31,710 nt of DNA from Lingula anatina. Taxonomy: Eukaryota; Brachiopoda; Lingulata; Lingulida; Lingulidae. Of this stretch, positions 1 through 8,600 are shown one piece after another. The stretch spans positions 1-31,710 of the forward strand of contig NW_019773949.1 in the NCBI RefSeq assembly GCF_001039355.2, given 5' to 3'. The position numbers were made by a program, and so were the translations under genes. Positions within the stretch are counted from its first letter, which is position 1. Every line of letters begins with the position of its first letter. The notes beneath the pieces are model-generated. The model was not told where the DNA came from. It saw only the letters and a list, made by a program, of their open reading frames with translations, and did not search any database.

Positions 1-35
1 TTTTGCATTTCATCCAAATTATCTCTTCATTTCAG

Positions 36-44
36 CATTAAGGT
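36..44 (+). CDS. Micro-exon unit 1 (9 nt, phase 1-1)
   Basis: The exon cattaaggt lies between ttcag and gtaagtatgg. In phase 1 it gives complete codons Leu-Arg with split codons on both sides; phase 0 would contain TAA. It ends in T, so splicing to unit 2 makes TAT, while skipping to unit 3 or 4 would make a TAG stop. Confidence 0.7.
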
Positions 45-268
45 GTAAGTATGGAACAAAGCGGAAACAATATAATTTATTTAACAATAGGTTTTATCTT
101 AACTGTTATATTGCATAATTTATTTTAAACTTTACTTGAACAAGTACATCAGTAACTAAGTTGTATAATTATAAAAAAGTTTCAGAAATGAAAAAAACTA
201 GATTGCTTTGATATAATAACGCTTCTTTGAGAATTTTGCATTTCATCCAAGTTATCTCTTCATTTCAG

Positions 269-277
269 ATATAAGGG
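269..277 (+). CDS. Micro-exon unit 2 (9 nt, phase 1-1)
   Basis: The exon atataaggg lies between ttcag and gtaagtatgg. In phase 1 the complete codons are Ile-Arg; phase 0 contains TAA. It ends in G, so joining to unit 3 gives GAG (Glu). The 268 bases upstream are identical to 921-1188, and identity stops exactly where this exon begins. Confidence 0.7.
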
Positions 278-483
278 GTAAGTATGGAAAGAAGCGGAAA
301 CAATAAAATTTATTTAACAGTAGCATAATTTATCTTAAACTACTTGAACAAGTACCTCAGTAACTAATTATATATAATTAGAAAAAAGTTTCAGAAATGA
401 AAAAAAAAAAAAAAACTAGACTGCTTTAATTAAATAAAGAATTTTTTTTTTAATTTGACATTTCATTTATCTCTTCATTTCAG

Positions 484-492
484 AGTATGAAG
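484..492 (+). CDS. Micro-exon unit 3 (9 nt, phase 1-1)
   Basis: The exon agtatgaag lies between ttcag and gtaagtatgg. In phase 1 the complete codons are Tyr-Glu. Phase 2 would contain TGA, so this unit excludes phase 2 while units 1, 2 and 8 exclude phase 0. The peptide is acidic, unlike the Leu-Arg units. Confidence 0.7.
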
Positions 493-721
493 GTAAGTAT
501 GGAACAAATCAGAAACAATAAAATTTATTTAACAATAGGTTTTATCTTAACTATAATATTGCATAATTTATTTTAAACTTTACTTGAACAAGTACCTCAG
601 TAACTAACTTTTATAATTAGAAAAATGTTTCAGAAATGAAAAGAAAAAAAAAAAAACTAGACTGCTTTAATAATTTTTTTTTTTAATTTGACATTTCATC
701 CAAGTTATCTCTTCATTTCAG

Positions 722-730
722 AGTATGACG
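722..730 (+). CDS. Micro-exon unit 4 (9 nt, phase 1-1)
   Basis: The exon agtatgacg differs from unit 3 by one base and encodes Tyr-Asp in phase 1. It is flanked by the same acceptor and donor. It ends in G, so joining to unit 5 gives GCA (Ala). Confidence 0.7.
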
Positions 731-955
731 GTAAGTATGGAACAAAGCAGAAACAATAAAATTGATTCAACAATAGGTTTTATCTTAACTATTATATTGC
801 ATAATTTATTTTAAACTTTACTTGAACAAGTAACTCAGTAACAACGATGTATAATGAGAAAAAAGTTTCAGAAATAAAAAAAGACTAGATTGCTTTGATA
901 AAATAACGCTTCTTTGTGAATTTTGCATTTCATCCAAATTATCTCTTCATTTCAG

Positions 956-964
956 CATTAAGGT
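956..964 (+). CDS. Micro-exon unit 5 (9 nt, phase 1-1)
   Basis: The exon cattaaggt is identical to unit 1, as are the surrounding bases: 921-1188 matches 1-268 without a visible difference. It encodes Leu-Arg in phase 1, and joining to unit 6 makes TCA (Ser). It is a recent duplicate of unit 1. Confidence 0.7.
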
Positions 965-1188
965 GTAAGTATGGAACAAAGCGGAAACAATATAATTTAT
1001 TTAACAATAGGTTTTATCTTAACTGTTATATTGCATAATTTATTTTAAACTTTACTTGAACAAGTACATCAGTAACTAAGTTGTATAATTATAAAAAAGT
1101 TTCAGAAATGAAAAAAACTAGATTGCTTTGATATAATAACGCTTCTTTGAGAATTTTGCATTTCATCCAAGTTATCTCTTCATTTCAG

Positions 1189-1197
1189 CATTACGGT
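1189..1197 (+). CDS. Micro-exon unit 6 (9 nt, phase 1-1)
   Basis: The exon cattacggt follows ttcag and precedes gtaagtatgg. It encodes Leu-Arg in phase 1, using CGG where unit 5 has AGG, so the two differ by a synonymous change. Joining to unit 7 makes TGG (Trp). Confidence 0.7.
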
Positions 1198-1420
1198 GTA
1201 AGTATGGAATGAAGTGGAAACAATAAAATTTATTCAACAATAGGTTTTATCTTAACTACAATATAACATAATTTATTTTAAACTTTACTTGAACAAGTAC
1301 CTCAGTAACAACGGCGTATAATGAGAAAAAAATTCAGAAATAAAAAAGATTATATTGCTGTGATAAAATAACTCATTTTTGTGAATTTTGCATTTCATCC
1401 AAGTTATCTCTTCATTTCAG

Positions 1421-1429
1421 GGCCATTCA
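1421..1429 (+). CDS. Micro-exon unit 7 (9 nt, phase 1-1)
   Basis: The exon ggccattca is the most divergent of the set, between unchanged splice signals. It encodes Pro-Phe in phase 1. It ends in A, so joining to unit 8 gives AAT (Asn). Confidence 0.7.
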
Positions 1430-1652
1430 GTAAGTATGGAACAAAGCAGAAACAATGAAATTTATTCAACAAGTTTTATCTTAACTATAATATTTCATAA
1501 TTTATTTTAAACTCTACTTGAACAAGTACCTCAGTAACTAACTTGTATAATTAGAAAAAAAAGTTTCAGAAGTTAAAAAGACCAGATTGCTTTGATAAAA
1601 TAACTCATTTTTGTGAATTTTGCATTTCATCCAAGTTATCTCTTCATTTCAG

Positions 1653-1661
1653 ATTTAAGGA
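1653..1661 (+). CDS. Micro-exon unit 8 (9 nt, phase 1-1)
   Basis: The exon atttaagga lies between ttcag and gtaagtatgg. It encodes Leu-Arg in phase 1; phase 0 contains TAA. It is the last intact unit. Joining to the 12-nt exon at 6740 would give AAT (Asn) and keep the frame open. Confidence 0.7.
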
Positions 1662-2346
1662 GTAAGTATGGAACGAAGCAGAAACAATAAAATTTATTTA
1701 TGCCATTTTTTCAAATACTTATGCTCTGAAATGTTTGGAAAGCAATATTATGAACGACTTTGGCTAACATTGAAAGGTGGAAACAGTATTATCTGATGAA
1801 ATATATGAATTGATTTTTTTTATTATTAATTTGATTTAAAAGTGTTTCAGAAGTGAAAAAGACCAGATTGCTTAAAACATAACGCCTTTTTTGTGTTGCA
1901 TTTCATCCAAGTTATATTTTCATTTTCTTTAAGTATGGAACAAAGCAGAAACAATAAAATCTATTTATGTCAACTTTTAAAAGAATACTTATACTCTGGA
2001 ATATTTGGATAAAAATGGTCAAGCCATTTCCTCTCCGCGCTATAAGGGCTACCTCCCTTCACAACGGTGGTCACCTCTGCTCACAATAGGAGAACCTGTG
2101 AGATTGTTCGTGATCTGAAATTACCTTTTAAGACCAAATCAGGTGCACGTATGTGTCAATGTGTTAATTCTTATTTTTTTATCAATTTGATTTGAATATT
2201 TATTAAATTTCGGCAATTATGGTAGCAATTTTTTTCAATTTAGTTAAAGATATTAAAGGTTTTTCCTTAATTGTAATATTGCATGTTTTATTATAGACTT
2301 TACCGAAACAAGTTACTTTGGAATAATGATGTGCAATAATGAAAAC
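1662..2346 (+). repeat. Decayed units of the micro-exon array
   Basis: After unit 8 the repeat is recognisable but degenerate. A ninth unit near 1840-1935 keeps the tttcatccaagttat tract and the donor remnant taagtatggaac, but lacks the AG, the 9-mer and the donor GT. A tenth partial unit is visible at about 2269-2346 (ttgtaatattgcatg and later blocks). The stretch 2020-2110 is richer in GC than its surroundings and is not explained by the unit; I do not recognise it. No coding exon is supported here. Confidence 0.55.
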
Positions 2347-3350
2347 ATATTTGGTTTACCTGTTGACTGTTTTGTCTGTTCACTCTGATAAACTTGGACA
2401 CAACTGAATTACCTGTTCAGGTGAAGGTGAACAGGTAATTACATCATTGGCAGTAGTAAGGATATTGTTAGATCGCTGTTATGAATTAGAGACTGAACCA
2501 GAGGACAGAATGGAAGAAGAAAACATCATAAAAGAGGCACTGAAACAATGTAATTACCCAAAATGGACAATAAACAAGTTGGAATATCAAATGGAATTGA
2601 AAAGATCAAGAAAGATATTCAAATATAAGAAAGACGAAAAAGTGAAAAGAAATCCAAAGGAGAAGTTACAATCCCATACGTGAAAGTAATTTCAGAGAAA
2701 ATCATGACTGCAAGGAGGAAGGAAAACATTGTAGTGTCATTCAAACCACACGCAAAACTCAGAAACTTTCTTGCACACCCAGATTATAAGATAGAAGACA
2801 AAAAGAAGTGTTGAATAGTATATGAAATCGGGTGTGGGAGCTGTGACAGAGTATATTTTGGAGAGACAGGAAGAAAACTAGAAACAAGGTTAGAGGACCA
2901 CAAGAAACATGAAAAGGAAAATGGAAGCGAGGGGGTCAAGGCCAGATCCAAACGCTCCATGTCGACAGGAGTTTTACACAAATCTGCCATCACAGATCAT
3001 ATGTCAGATAACAACCATGTGCCAAAATGGGACAATGTAAAAGTGCTTACAATCGAAAATTATTTCAGTAAACTCAAAGTTTTTGAATCCATCTGGACAA
3101 GAAGAAAGAAACACACCAAGAACAGAACAAGGAGCACAAGAACAAGGAGCACACAAGCTATCCCATGTGCATGACGACATTCTCAAACTCACCCTGGGGG
3201 GAGGGGGCGAAAGGGACAAACAAGTCATCATTAGGACTGGATAATTACCTGTTCACCTTCACCTGAACAGGTAATTCAGTTGTGACTAAGTCTGTCAGAG
3301 CGAACAGATGAAACAGTCAGCATGTAAACCAAATGTACTGATCTATCATA
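2347..3350 (+). mobile_element. Penelope-like retroelement fragment, flanked by inverted repeats
   Basis: Ends of about 95-100 bp (2347-2445 and 3240-3350) are inverted copies of each other. Each contains a hairpin built from attacctgttca and tgaacaggtaat. The block sits inside a unit of the micro-exon array. The bases aatgaaaac occur just before it (2338-2346) and just after it (3351-3359), consistent with a target-site duplication, although that string also resembles unit sequence. Only the C-terminal part of the protein remains, as is usual for 5'-truncated Penelope-like copies. Confidence 0.7.
2447..3177 (+). pseudogene. C-terminal part of a Penelope-like reverse transcriptase with GIY-YIG endonuclease
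   Basis: Two overlapping frames carry the tail of a Penelope-like element (PLE) protein. The first (2447-2683) is the charged helical region after the reverse transcriptase. The second, from about 2670, contains IPYVKVISEKI, SFKPHAKLRNFL and then the GIY-YIG endonuclease core VYEIGCGSC..VYFGETGRKL, followed by SAITDHM. Spacing of the Cys pair and GETGR matches the PLE type of GIY-YIG nuclease, which nicks target DNA for insertion. A frameshift near 2670 and an in-frame TGA near 2813 just before VYEIG break the gene, and the palm domain is missing. The family assignment is confident; activity is excluded by the breaks. Confidence 0.8.
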
Positions 3351-3468
3351 AATGAAAACTTTCTGACCATGAAAAAGACTGGATTGCTTTGAAAACATAA
3401 CGTTCATTGTGAATTTTGCTGACAATTAAAAAAAAAAAAGAAAAATTAAACTTCAAACCTGGATATTA
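3351..3468 (+). repeat. Remnant of a micro-exon array unit between two insertions
   Basis: The sequence from aatgaaaac through gactggattgctttgaaaacataacg to gtgaattttgc matches the 3' half of an array unit. The matching 5' half lies at about 2269-2346, on the other side of the Penelope-like insertion. An A-rich stretch follows before the Tc1-like element begins at 3469. No micro-exon survives here. Confidence 0.6.
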
Positions 3469-4158
3469 GTCTAGTGAGATTTTTGAAAAAAGGCTCTGCA
3501 TAAGAAGCAAGGGGCATTTTGGGGTAAAAGTTGGGAACCAGGCTTATTAGCATAATTTTGGGATGCTGAATCCGATTAACCCGGTTCCCAAGCGAAACTT
3601 TGCGTTTTTAACAGTCTAATTTGCAAAAATACAAAATGGTCGCCAGATTTCCAAGTTTCCGCAATATCTTTGGAACTAAAGAGGCGAATGTGACAAATGA
3701 AGTGTCTTTACCTATATTTTTAGGTTCCAGGAACATTATTAAGATATTTCTGTTAGAATTAGATTTACGCAATTTTCCTAAATATGCAAATTAGAATCGC
3801 CATTACTGAAAAACCATTTTACTTCTGTATATCTGTAGCTAGGCAAGCAAACATGACACATGAAGTGTCTACACCTATGTTGTCAGGGTGAGGGAATGTG
3901 ATAAATCAGATGTCTTGTTTGATGGATAGCACTGACTTTGTGAATTGTGTCCGAGTAGCATCTTTTATTGTTTCTTCCCTGTATCTGTCAAACACAAGTC
4001 AATCTGCTGATAGAACCTGCCTTCAGAACTGCTCTTACGTTAACTAGGCAAGCAAACATGGCACATGAAGTGCCCACATCCAAGTTTTCAGGGTTAGAGA
4101 AAGTGGTTAAGACATTCTCACTGTCACACTGTAGCAATTATTCGAATCTGAATTCATG

Positions 4159-4831
4159 TCAGGGGAATTTTGTCGGCCAAGGCAACTGGCTTACCTCTTG
4201 GTTTTGCAGAAAAGCAGTTATTGCATGGGCAGGGTGTAGACTGGCATTGTCATCTTGCAGGATGGAGTTGTCCTGGAAGTACCTTCTTGTAAATGGCAAG
4301 CAAGTATTCTCTAAAATGCCCCTGTATTTTATCTGGTTGAGGTTTCCATCAATTGACACCAATAGTGTTTTGGCTCCAGCATGGAAACCGGCCCATACAC
4401 ATATACTGCCACGGCCACAAGTGACTGTAGGGTGACACAAGCCTCGTGCAATGCCTCGTTTCATAGAGGTAACCAGCTAAAAGTAGCCTTGCATTCACTA
4501 GGATTCTAGAAACATGCTTTTAAATGGTAATTCGTCACTCATTTTGTAGAGCAAGATTTGTCTTCGTCCGGTTGTTGCAACAAAACCACAGAAGCAAGCG
4601 GTCTTCCTTTCTGGTGGTGACTTCAGGACGTCCTGGCCGGGGTCTCTGTGTTGATGCACCAGTCTGGGTGTGTTTCTGTAAGACGCTAGAAACTGCTCCC
4701 TGGGATACATTCAGCTGTCTGGCAATAGCAGTTTGCTTCTGTCCATTCTGGCTTAATGCAACAATAGTGTGGCAAGTTGTTGCCTTTAGTTCACGAACCA
4801 TAAGGTCAGCTAAGAGTCTGCAAAATATCAA
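4159..4831 (-). pseudogene. Degenerate Tc1-like transposase
   Basis: The minus strand at 4831-4535 encodes a paired helix-turn-helix typical of Tc1 transposases, with IARQLNVSQGAVSSVLQKH followed by the GRP linker RPRPGRPEVTTRKED. In another frame, 4464-4159 encodes the catalytic half, with VWAGFHAG and LQDDNASLHPA, equivalent to the second catalytic Asp of the DDE core. About 224 codons span the remains, compared with about 340 in an intact family member, and a frame break lies between 4464 and 4535. It is a non-functional remnant. The overlapping plus-strand open frames here are shadows. Confidence 0.75.
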
Positions 4832-5442
4832 ACTCTTCTGATTGGGCGTTGCCGAAATATGGAGACTTATTCTGCAGAACTGCTGCCCTTTTTACACGCA
4901 ATCTGTAACCAGCCAAAGATGACTGCAAAGAGAAACTGCCTCATATTACATACTATAACCACGCTTCAGAGAAAGCAGCCTAATGAACAATAAACAACCC
5001 ACCTGGCTACACATATACCTGATCACAATTGTCGTATGTGATCAACTTTTCTAAAAAGTTAATTTATTATCAACACTTTGCTTTTGAACTAAATATTCCA
5101 TATTAAATGCCAATCTGTATGTATATACTTCGAGTGCACGATGGCATCTCACCTCATTCATTTTAGCGATATTTCCATTAGTTTATTACTGATTACCTAT
5201 TGCTAACGTTTCATTTTAATTAACAACATTTCTTGAATTTTAGCTTTAATCTTCTGATGTTCTTTTGAATCCAATTAAATGATTGACGATCCGGGAATTA
5301 TTCCTGTGTTAATAGCAAGTTTGAAGTCTGGGCAGTTTCTCAAGTTTATAAACGATTTAGTTGAGACGAAATTGGTATTAACAGAAAGGTTAACAGAAGA
5401 CGTAGTCTACCCTGATGAAATTAAACTGAATGACTCCTAACC

Positions 5443-5695
5443 CAGTGTCGGATTTAGAGGGGGTGGGGGTCAGGATGTCCTGACCCCCCCTTCGATTTCT
5501 GGCCCCCTCTTGAAATTAAAAATTTGACTAGCTGAATCATAGTTGTTTATCATACTAAATGGCACCGTTCGCCCTATTAAATACCAACGTTCAACAAGCC
5601 AGTAACCCCATGCCAAGTGTGTGTGTGTGTGTGTGGGGGGGGGGGGGGAAGGTTTTATATCCCACCCCCTTCATATAATCCTGGATCCGCCTCTG
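5443..5695. mobile_element. Short hAT-like MITE nested in the Tc1-like element
   Basis: The ends read CAGTGTCGGATTTAGAGGGG and, in reverse complement, CAGAGGCGGATCCAGGATT. They share a CAG.G.CGGAT core typical of non-autonomous hAT elements. The interior has purine/pyrimidine-rich stretches, a (TG)n run and a G run near 5617-5649, and no coding capacity. The 8-bp flanks (5435-5442 and 5696-5703) do not match well, so the target duplication is not confirmed. Confidence 0.45.
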
Positions 5696-6339
5696 CTCAC
5701 CTTGCCTTGTAATTGATGGGCAAGCATTTGCAATTTCACTGGGAAGGCTTGATGATGCAGTGACCTTTGGTAATTTGGCTGGGTGTTCTGAAAGCAAGTT
5801 CTAACTATCTGCAGATTGATTTGTATTTGGCAGATACAGGGAAGAAACAATAAAAGGTGCTACTCGGATACGATTCACAAAGTCAGTGCTACCCATCAGA
5901 CAAGACATCTGATTAATCACATTCCCTGACCCTGAGAACATAGGTGTAGACACTTCATGTGTCATGTTTGCTTGCATAGTTACAGAGATACAGAAGTAAA
6001 ACGTTTTTTCAGTAATGGCGATCCTAATTTGCATATTTAGGAAAATTGTGTAAATCTAATTCTAACAGAAATATCTTAATAATGTTCCTAGATCCTAAAA
6101 TATAGGTAAAGACACTTCATTTGTCATATTCGCCTGTTTAGTTCCAGAGATATTGCGGAAACTTGAAAATCTGGCGGCCATTTTGTATTTTTGCAAATTA
6201 GACCGTTAAAAACGCAAAATTTCGCTTGGGAACCGGGTTAATCGGATTCAGCATCCCAAAATTATGCCAATAAGCCTGGTTCCCAATTTTTACCCCAAAA
6301 TGCCCCTACTATTCATATTTTGTGGAAATCCCACTAGAC

Positions 6340-6739
6340 TATTTATATGGCTAGGACATAGCTTACAACATGTAATTTCTTGATTTATTATACATTTTTC
6401 GTCATCTAAAATATCCTTTTTCTGGTAATGCTGCGTAAGTGAACAAGAAATCAAGAACTGAAGCACTTTGATGAGATAAGTGTGTACATTAGTTGTGAAA
6501 ACAATAAAAAAAATACGATTTACTAGGTGCTCTGTTAGCGTAACTCGGCAAACAATGTAAATCAGAAATATTTTAAACAAAATTTACTATTGCGTACTAT
6601 TACAACTACTTTTCAACTACTTCGTGGATAATAAGTGATATATAACCTCATACTTCGATTAGGGTAGGAGGAGAGACTACAGCATATGCCCTTTATTTTT
6701 GTATTACATTTTTTTAATCTACAAATATTTTTCTTTCAG
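6340..6739 (+). other. Intron sequence of gene A, no feature seen
   Basis: This AT-rich sequence lies between the Tc1-like element and the 12-nt exon. The last 20 bases form a good pyrimidine tract and acceptor (tatttttctttcag). I see no open frame or RNA gene in it. Confidence 0.5.
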
Positions 6740-6751
6740 ATCAACAGTTTG
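6740..6751 (+). CDS. 12-nt micro-exon of gene A (phase 1-1)
   Basis: The exon atcaacagtttg sits between tttttctttcag and gtaagtattgg, both strong splice signals. In phase 1 it encodes Gln-Gln-Phe between split codons and keeps the frame. Its counterpart in gene B is probably the 12-nt exon at 30364-30375, which has the same length and phase and a similar position upstream of the Roc exon. The exact donor could shift by one base because of the GG at the border. Confidence 0.6.
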
Positions 6752-6877
6752 GTAAGTATTGGACAGATTAGAAATTAATGAAATATGTTTTTGTCATCCT
6801 TTTTAAAATTAATTTAGAAATGGATTGCTCTGATTAAAGCTTAGGTATGTTTTGGGGAGAATAGTGGTTTGAAATTA

Positions 6878-6880
<3 letters not shown>

Positions 6881-6938
<58 letters not shown>
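6881..6938. repeat. (AT)n microsatellite
   Basis: About 29 AT dinucleotides in a gene A intron. The tyrosine-isoleucine open frame through it is an artefact. Confidence 0.95.
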
Positions 6939-6942
<4 letters not shown>

Positions 6943-7009
6943 GTCTAAAGACAATCTCAGATATCAGAATAATAGCTATAACTGCTGTTTTGTGGTACAA
7001 AATGCTATA

Positions 7010-8600
7010 CAACATCGGTCAAAAAGGTTGTCCCACCCCCATTTCCATGTCCTTTTTTTTTTTACAAATGATCACCTCACAGCTGTAAATTGTAAGAAAT
7101 AGTGCTTTTAAAGACAGATACTGTGTCTAACATGACAAATGGTTAAAAAAAACACAAAATAATGATTAAAATATACACATTTTATACCATTTAGTAAAAT
7201 TTATAAGAGGTACCCCTTCAATTCCACTATTTCACTGTGCCTTGTACAGATGTAAAGAAATGTATATTAAATTGAAAAGACGCCATCAAATGTCACCAAA
7301 ATAACACACAATTAGCATTAAGGTGTACTCGTTACAGGTCACGTGCTTAACAGCCTGTTCGTCTACTGCATACTGCAATTTCCTCCTGACGGGTTACAAT
7401 TCTGTTATGTGGGATATTGTCCCATTCTTCTTAAACAAGTTGGGGGAGTTGGTCCACATTTTTATGGGGTTGGATCTCCTTTGCATTGCACACTCCAATT
7501 CATGTCACAATTGATTAGTAAGTTTAACACCAGGGCTCAAAGATGGTGGTCCCATCCTTAGAGCATTGTGTTTCTTCAACAAACACTTGCCAGGCGAGAG
7601 GTGTGAGCAAGTGTGCAGTCATGATAAAGCCTGGAGTTAACCCCAAAGTCAGTTCTTGAAGATGGAATGAGATATCAGTTGAGAATGCTACGTTCAGTGA
7701 TCCAACAGGCACCTGAACCTGGCCATCCATCACTGGAAGGAACTCGGTTTTGATGCAGAACCAAATTATTTCTTGTATCCCATCGATGGTCAAATGAGGG
7801 TCCATAGACATGTTAAAAATGCCTCTTGGAAAGGTGTGTGTATGATAATATCACCTGAGGTGTTAGATCAGTCCGCATTTGGAAAACATTCTAAGCCCAT
7901 GGTATTAGTACATTGTCCCTTTTGGAACAAAACGTAACAGGGGCATTTTAATGTAACATTTTCAACAGAAACCTCGCTCCATTTGCAAGAGGTTACTTCA
8001 GGGATGCTACTGGCTTCATTGTGACAATGCACATTCTCACAGTTCTCGTCTGGCAAGCGATTTGTTTCAGGGCTCTGAAAAATGGGACAACTGTCTTTGA
8101 GCCCTGATCTGCATTGCAGAGGAGAATCAATTCCCAAATAATCTTGACCAATTCCGCCACGCTCTTTAGGAAGAATGGGCAATATCCCACATAACAGAAT
8201 TGTTACCTGTGTTGAAGGCTTGTCGCGCCATCTACAGGAGATAACGGTACACGCACATGCTGTTAGGCATGTGATCTTTAATGAACACACCCTAATGCTA
8301 ATTGTGTGTGAATTTGGTGACATTTGATGGCGTCTTTTCAATTTAATAGCCATTTCTTTACATTTGTACAAGTCACAGTGAAACAGTGGGTTTGAGGGGG
8401 TACCTCTTATAAATTTTAATAAATGGTATAAAATGTGTATATTTTCACCACTATTTTGTATTTTTTTAACCATTAATCATGTTAAACACGGTGTCTGTCA
8501 TAAAAATGCACTATTTCTATCAAAATACAGCTGTGCGGTGATCATTTGCAAATAAGAGTACACGGAAATGGGGGTGGGACAACCCTTTTGACTAATGTTG
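7010..8600. mobile_element. 1.6-kb palindromic (long-TIR) DNA element with unrecognised core
   Basis: The left arm (7010 to about 7545) and right arm (about 8085-8600) are inverted copies. Shared blocks include ttgtcccacccccatttcc, tataagaggtacccc, gaaaagacgccatcaaatg and agggctcaaaga. The termini CAACATCGG and, in reverse complement, CAACATTAG are flanked by TA at 7008-7009 and 8601-8602, which fits a Tc1/mariner-type target site. The central 0.5 kb (about 7550-8080) is not inverted and carries no recognisable transposase. The minus strand has open frames at 8473-7868 and 7811-7524; the former runs from the right arm into the core and ends in a Cys-rich segment (CPCYVLFQKGQC, ENVHCHNEA). I do not recognise it. 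It may be captured host sequence or an unusual internal region. Confidence 0.7.

Larger units (their letters stand above)
1..1935 (+). repeat. Tandem array of ~232-bp units, each carrying a 9-nt micro-exon
   Basis: Eight intact units and one decayed unit follow one another, with micro-exon starts at 36, 269, 484, 722, 956, 1189, 1421 and 1653 (spacing 215-238 bp). Every intact unit has the same acceptor tract ttatctcttcatttcag, then exactly 9 variable bases, then the donor gtaagtatggaa. The introns also share blocks, such as one around acttgaacaagtacctcagt and one around actagattgcttt. The array begins inside a unit at base 1, so more copies probably lie to the left. The ninth unit (about 1907-1935) has lost its exon and splice sites. 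The unit structure and splice consensus are seen directly. That the exons belong to gene A is inferred from strand, position and matching phase. A purely non-coding satellite with accidental splice signals is the alternative, but the constant 9-nt length argues against it. Confidence 0.85.
3469..6339 (-). mobile_element. Tc1/mariner-like transposon with ~530-bp terminal inverted repeats
   Basis: The element starts GTCTAGTG at 3469 and ends CACTAGAC at 6339, with TA on both outer sides (3467-3468 and 6340-6341), the expected Tc1/mariner target duplication. The left arm (3469 to about 4015) and right arm (about 5805-6339) are inverted copies through most of their length, including the blocks around gggaaccgggttaatcgg and acacatgaagtgtc. 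A related internal motif (aggcaagcaaacatg..acatgaagtg) recurs at about 3840 and 4043. A degenerate transposase lies on the minus strand. The unusually long arms place it among the long-TIR Tc1-like elements. Confidence 0.8.

Noticed and set aside
1-1700. CRISPR-like pattern: regular repeats with short unique spacers
   Set aside because: The unique parts are only 9 nt, the repeats are over 200 bp and diverged, and the context is an intron-bearing animal genome.
2385-2445. Hammerhead ribozyme in the Penelope-like element ends
   Set aside because: I looked for the CTGATGA and GAAA core elements in both inverted ends and did not find a complete core; the palindrome alone is not enough.
3968-4435. 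155-codon plus-strand open frame
   Set aside because: It is antisense to the recognisable Tc1 transposase remains and has no motif of its own.
6869-7102. Open frame with a long Tyr-Ile run
   Set aside because: It is the translation of an (AT)n microsatellite; the same applies to the frames at 20237-20614 and 20332-20586.
7868-8473. 201-codon minus-strand frame as an independent host gene
   Set aside because: It begins in one arm of a palindromic mobile element and ends in its core; it is better described as part of that element.
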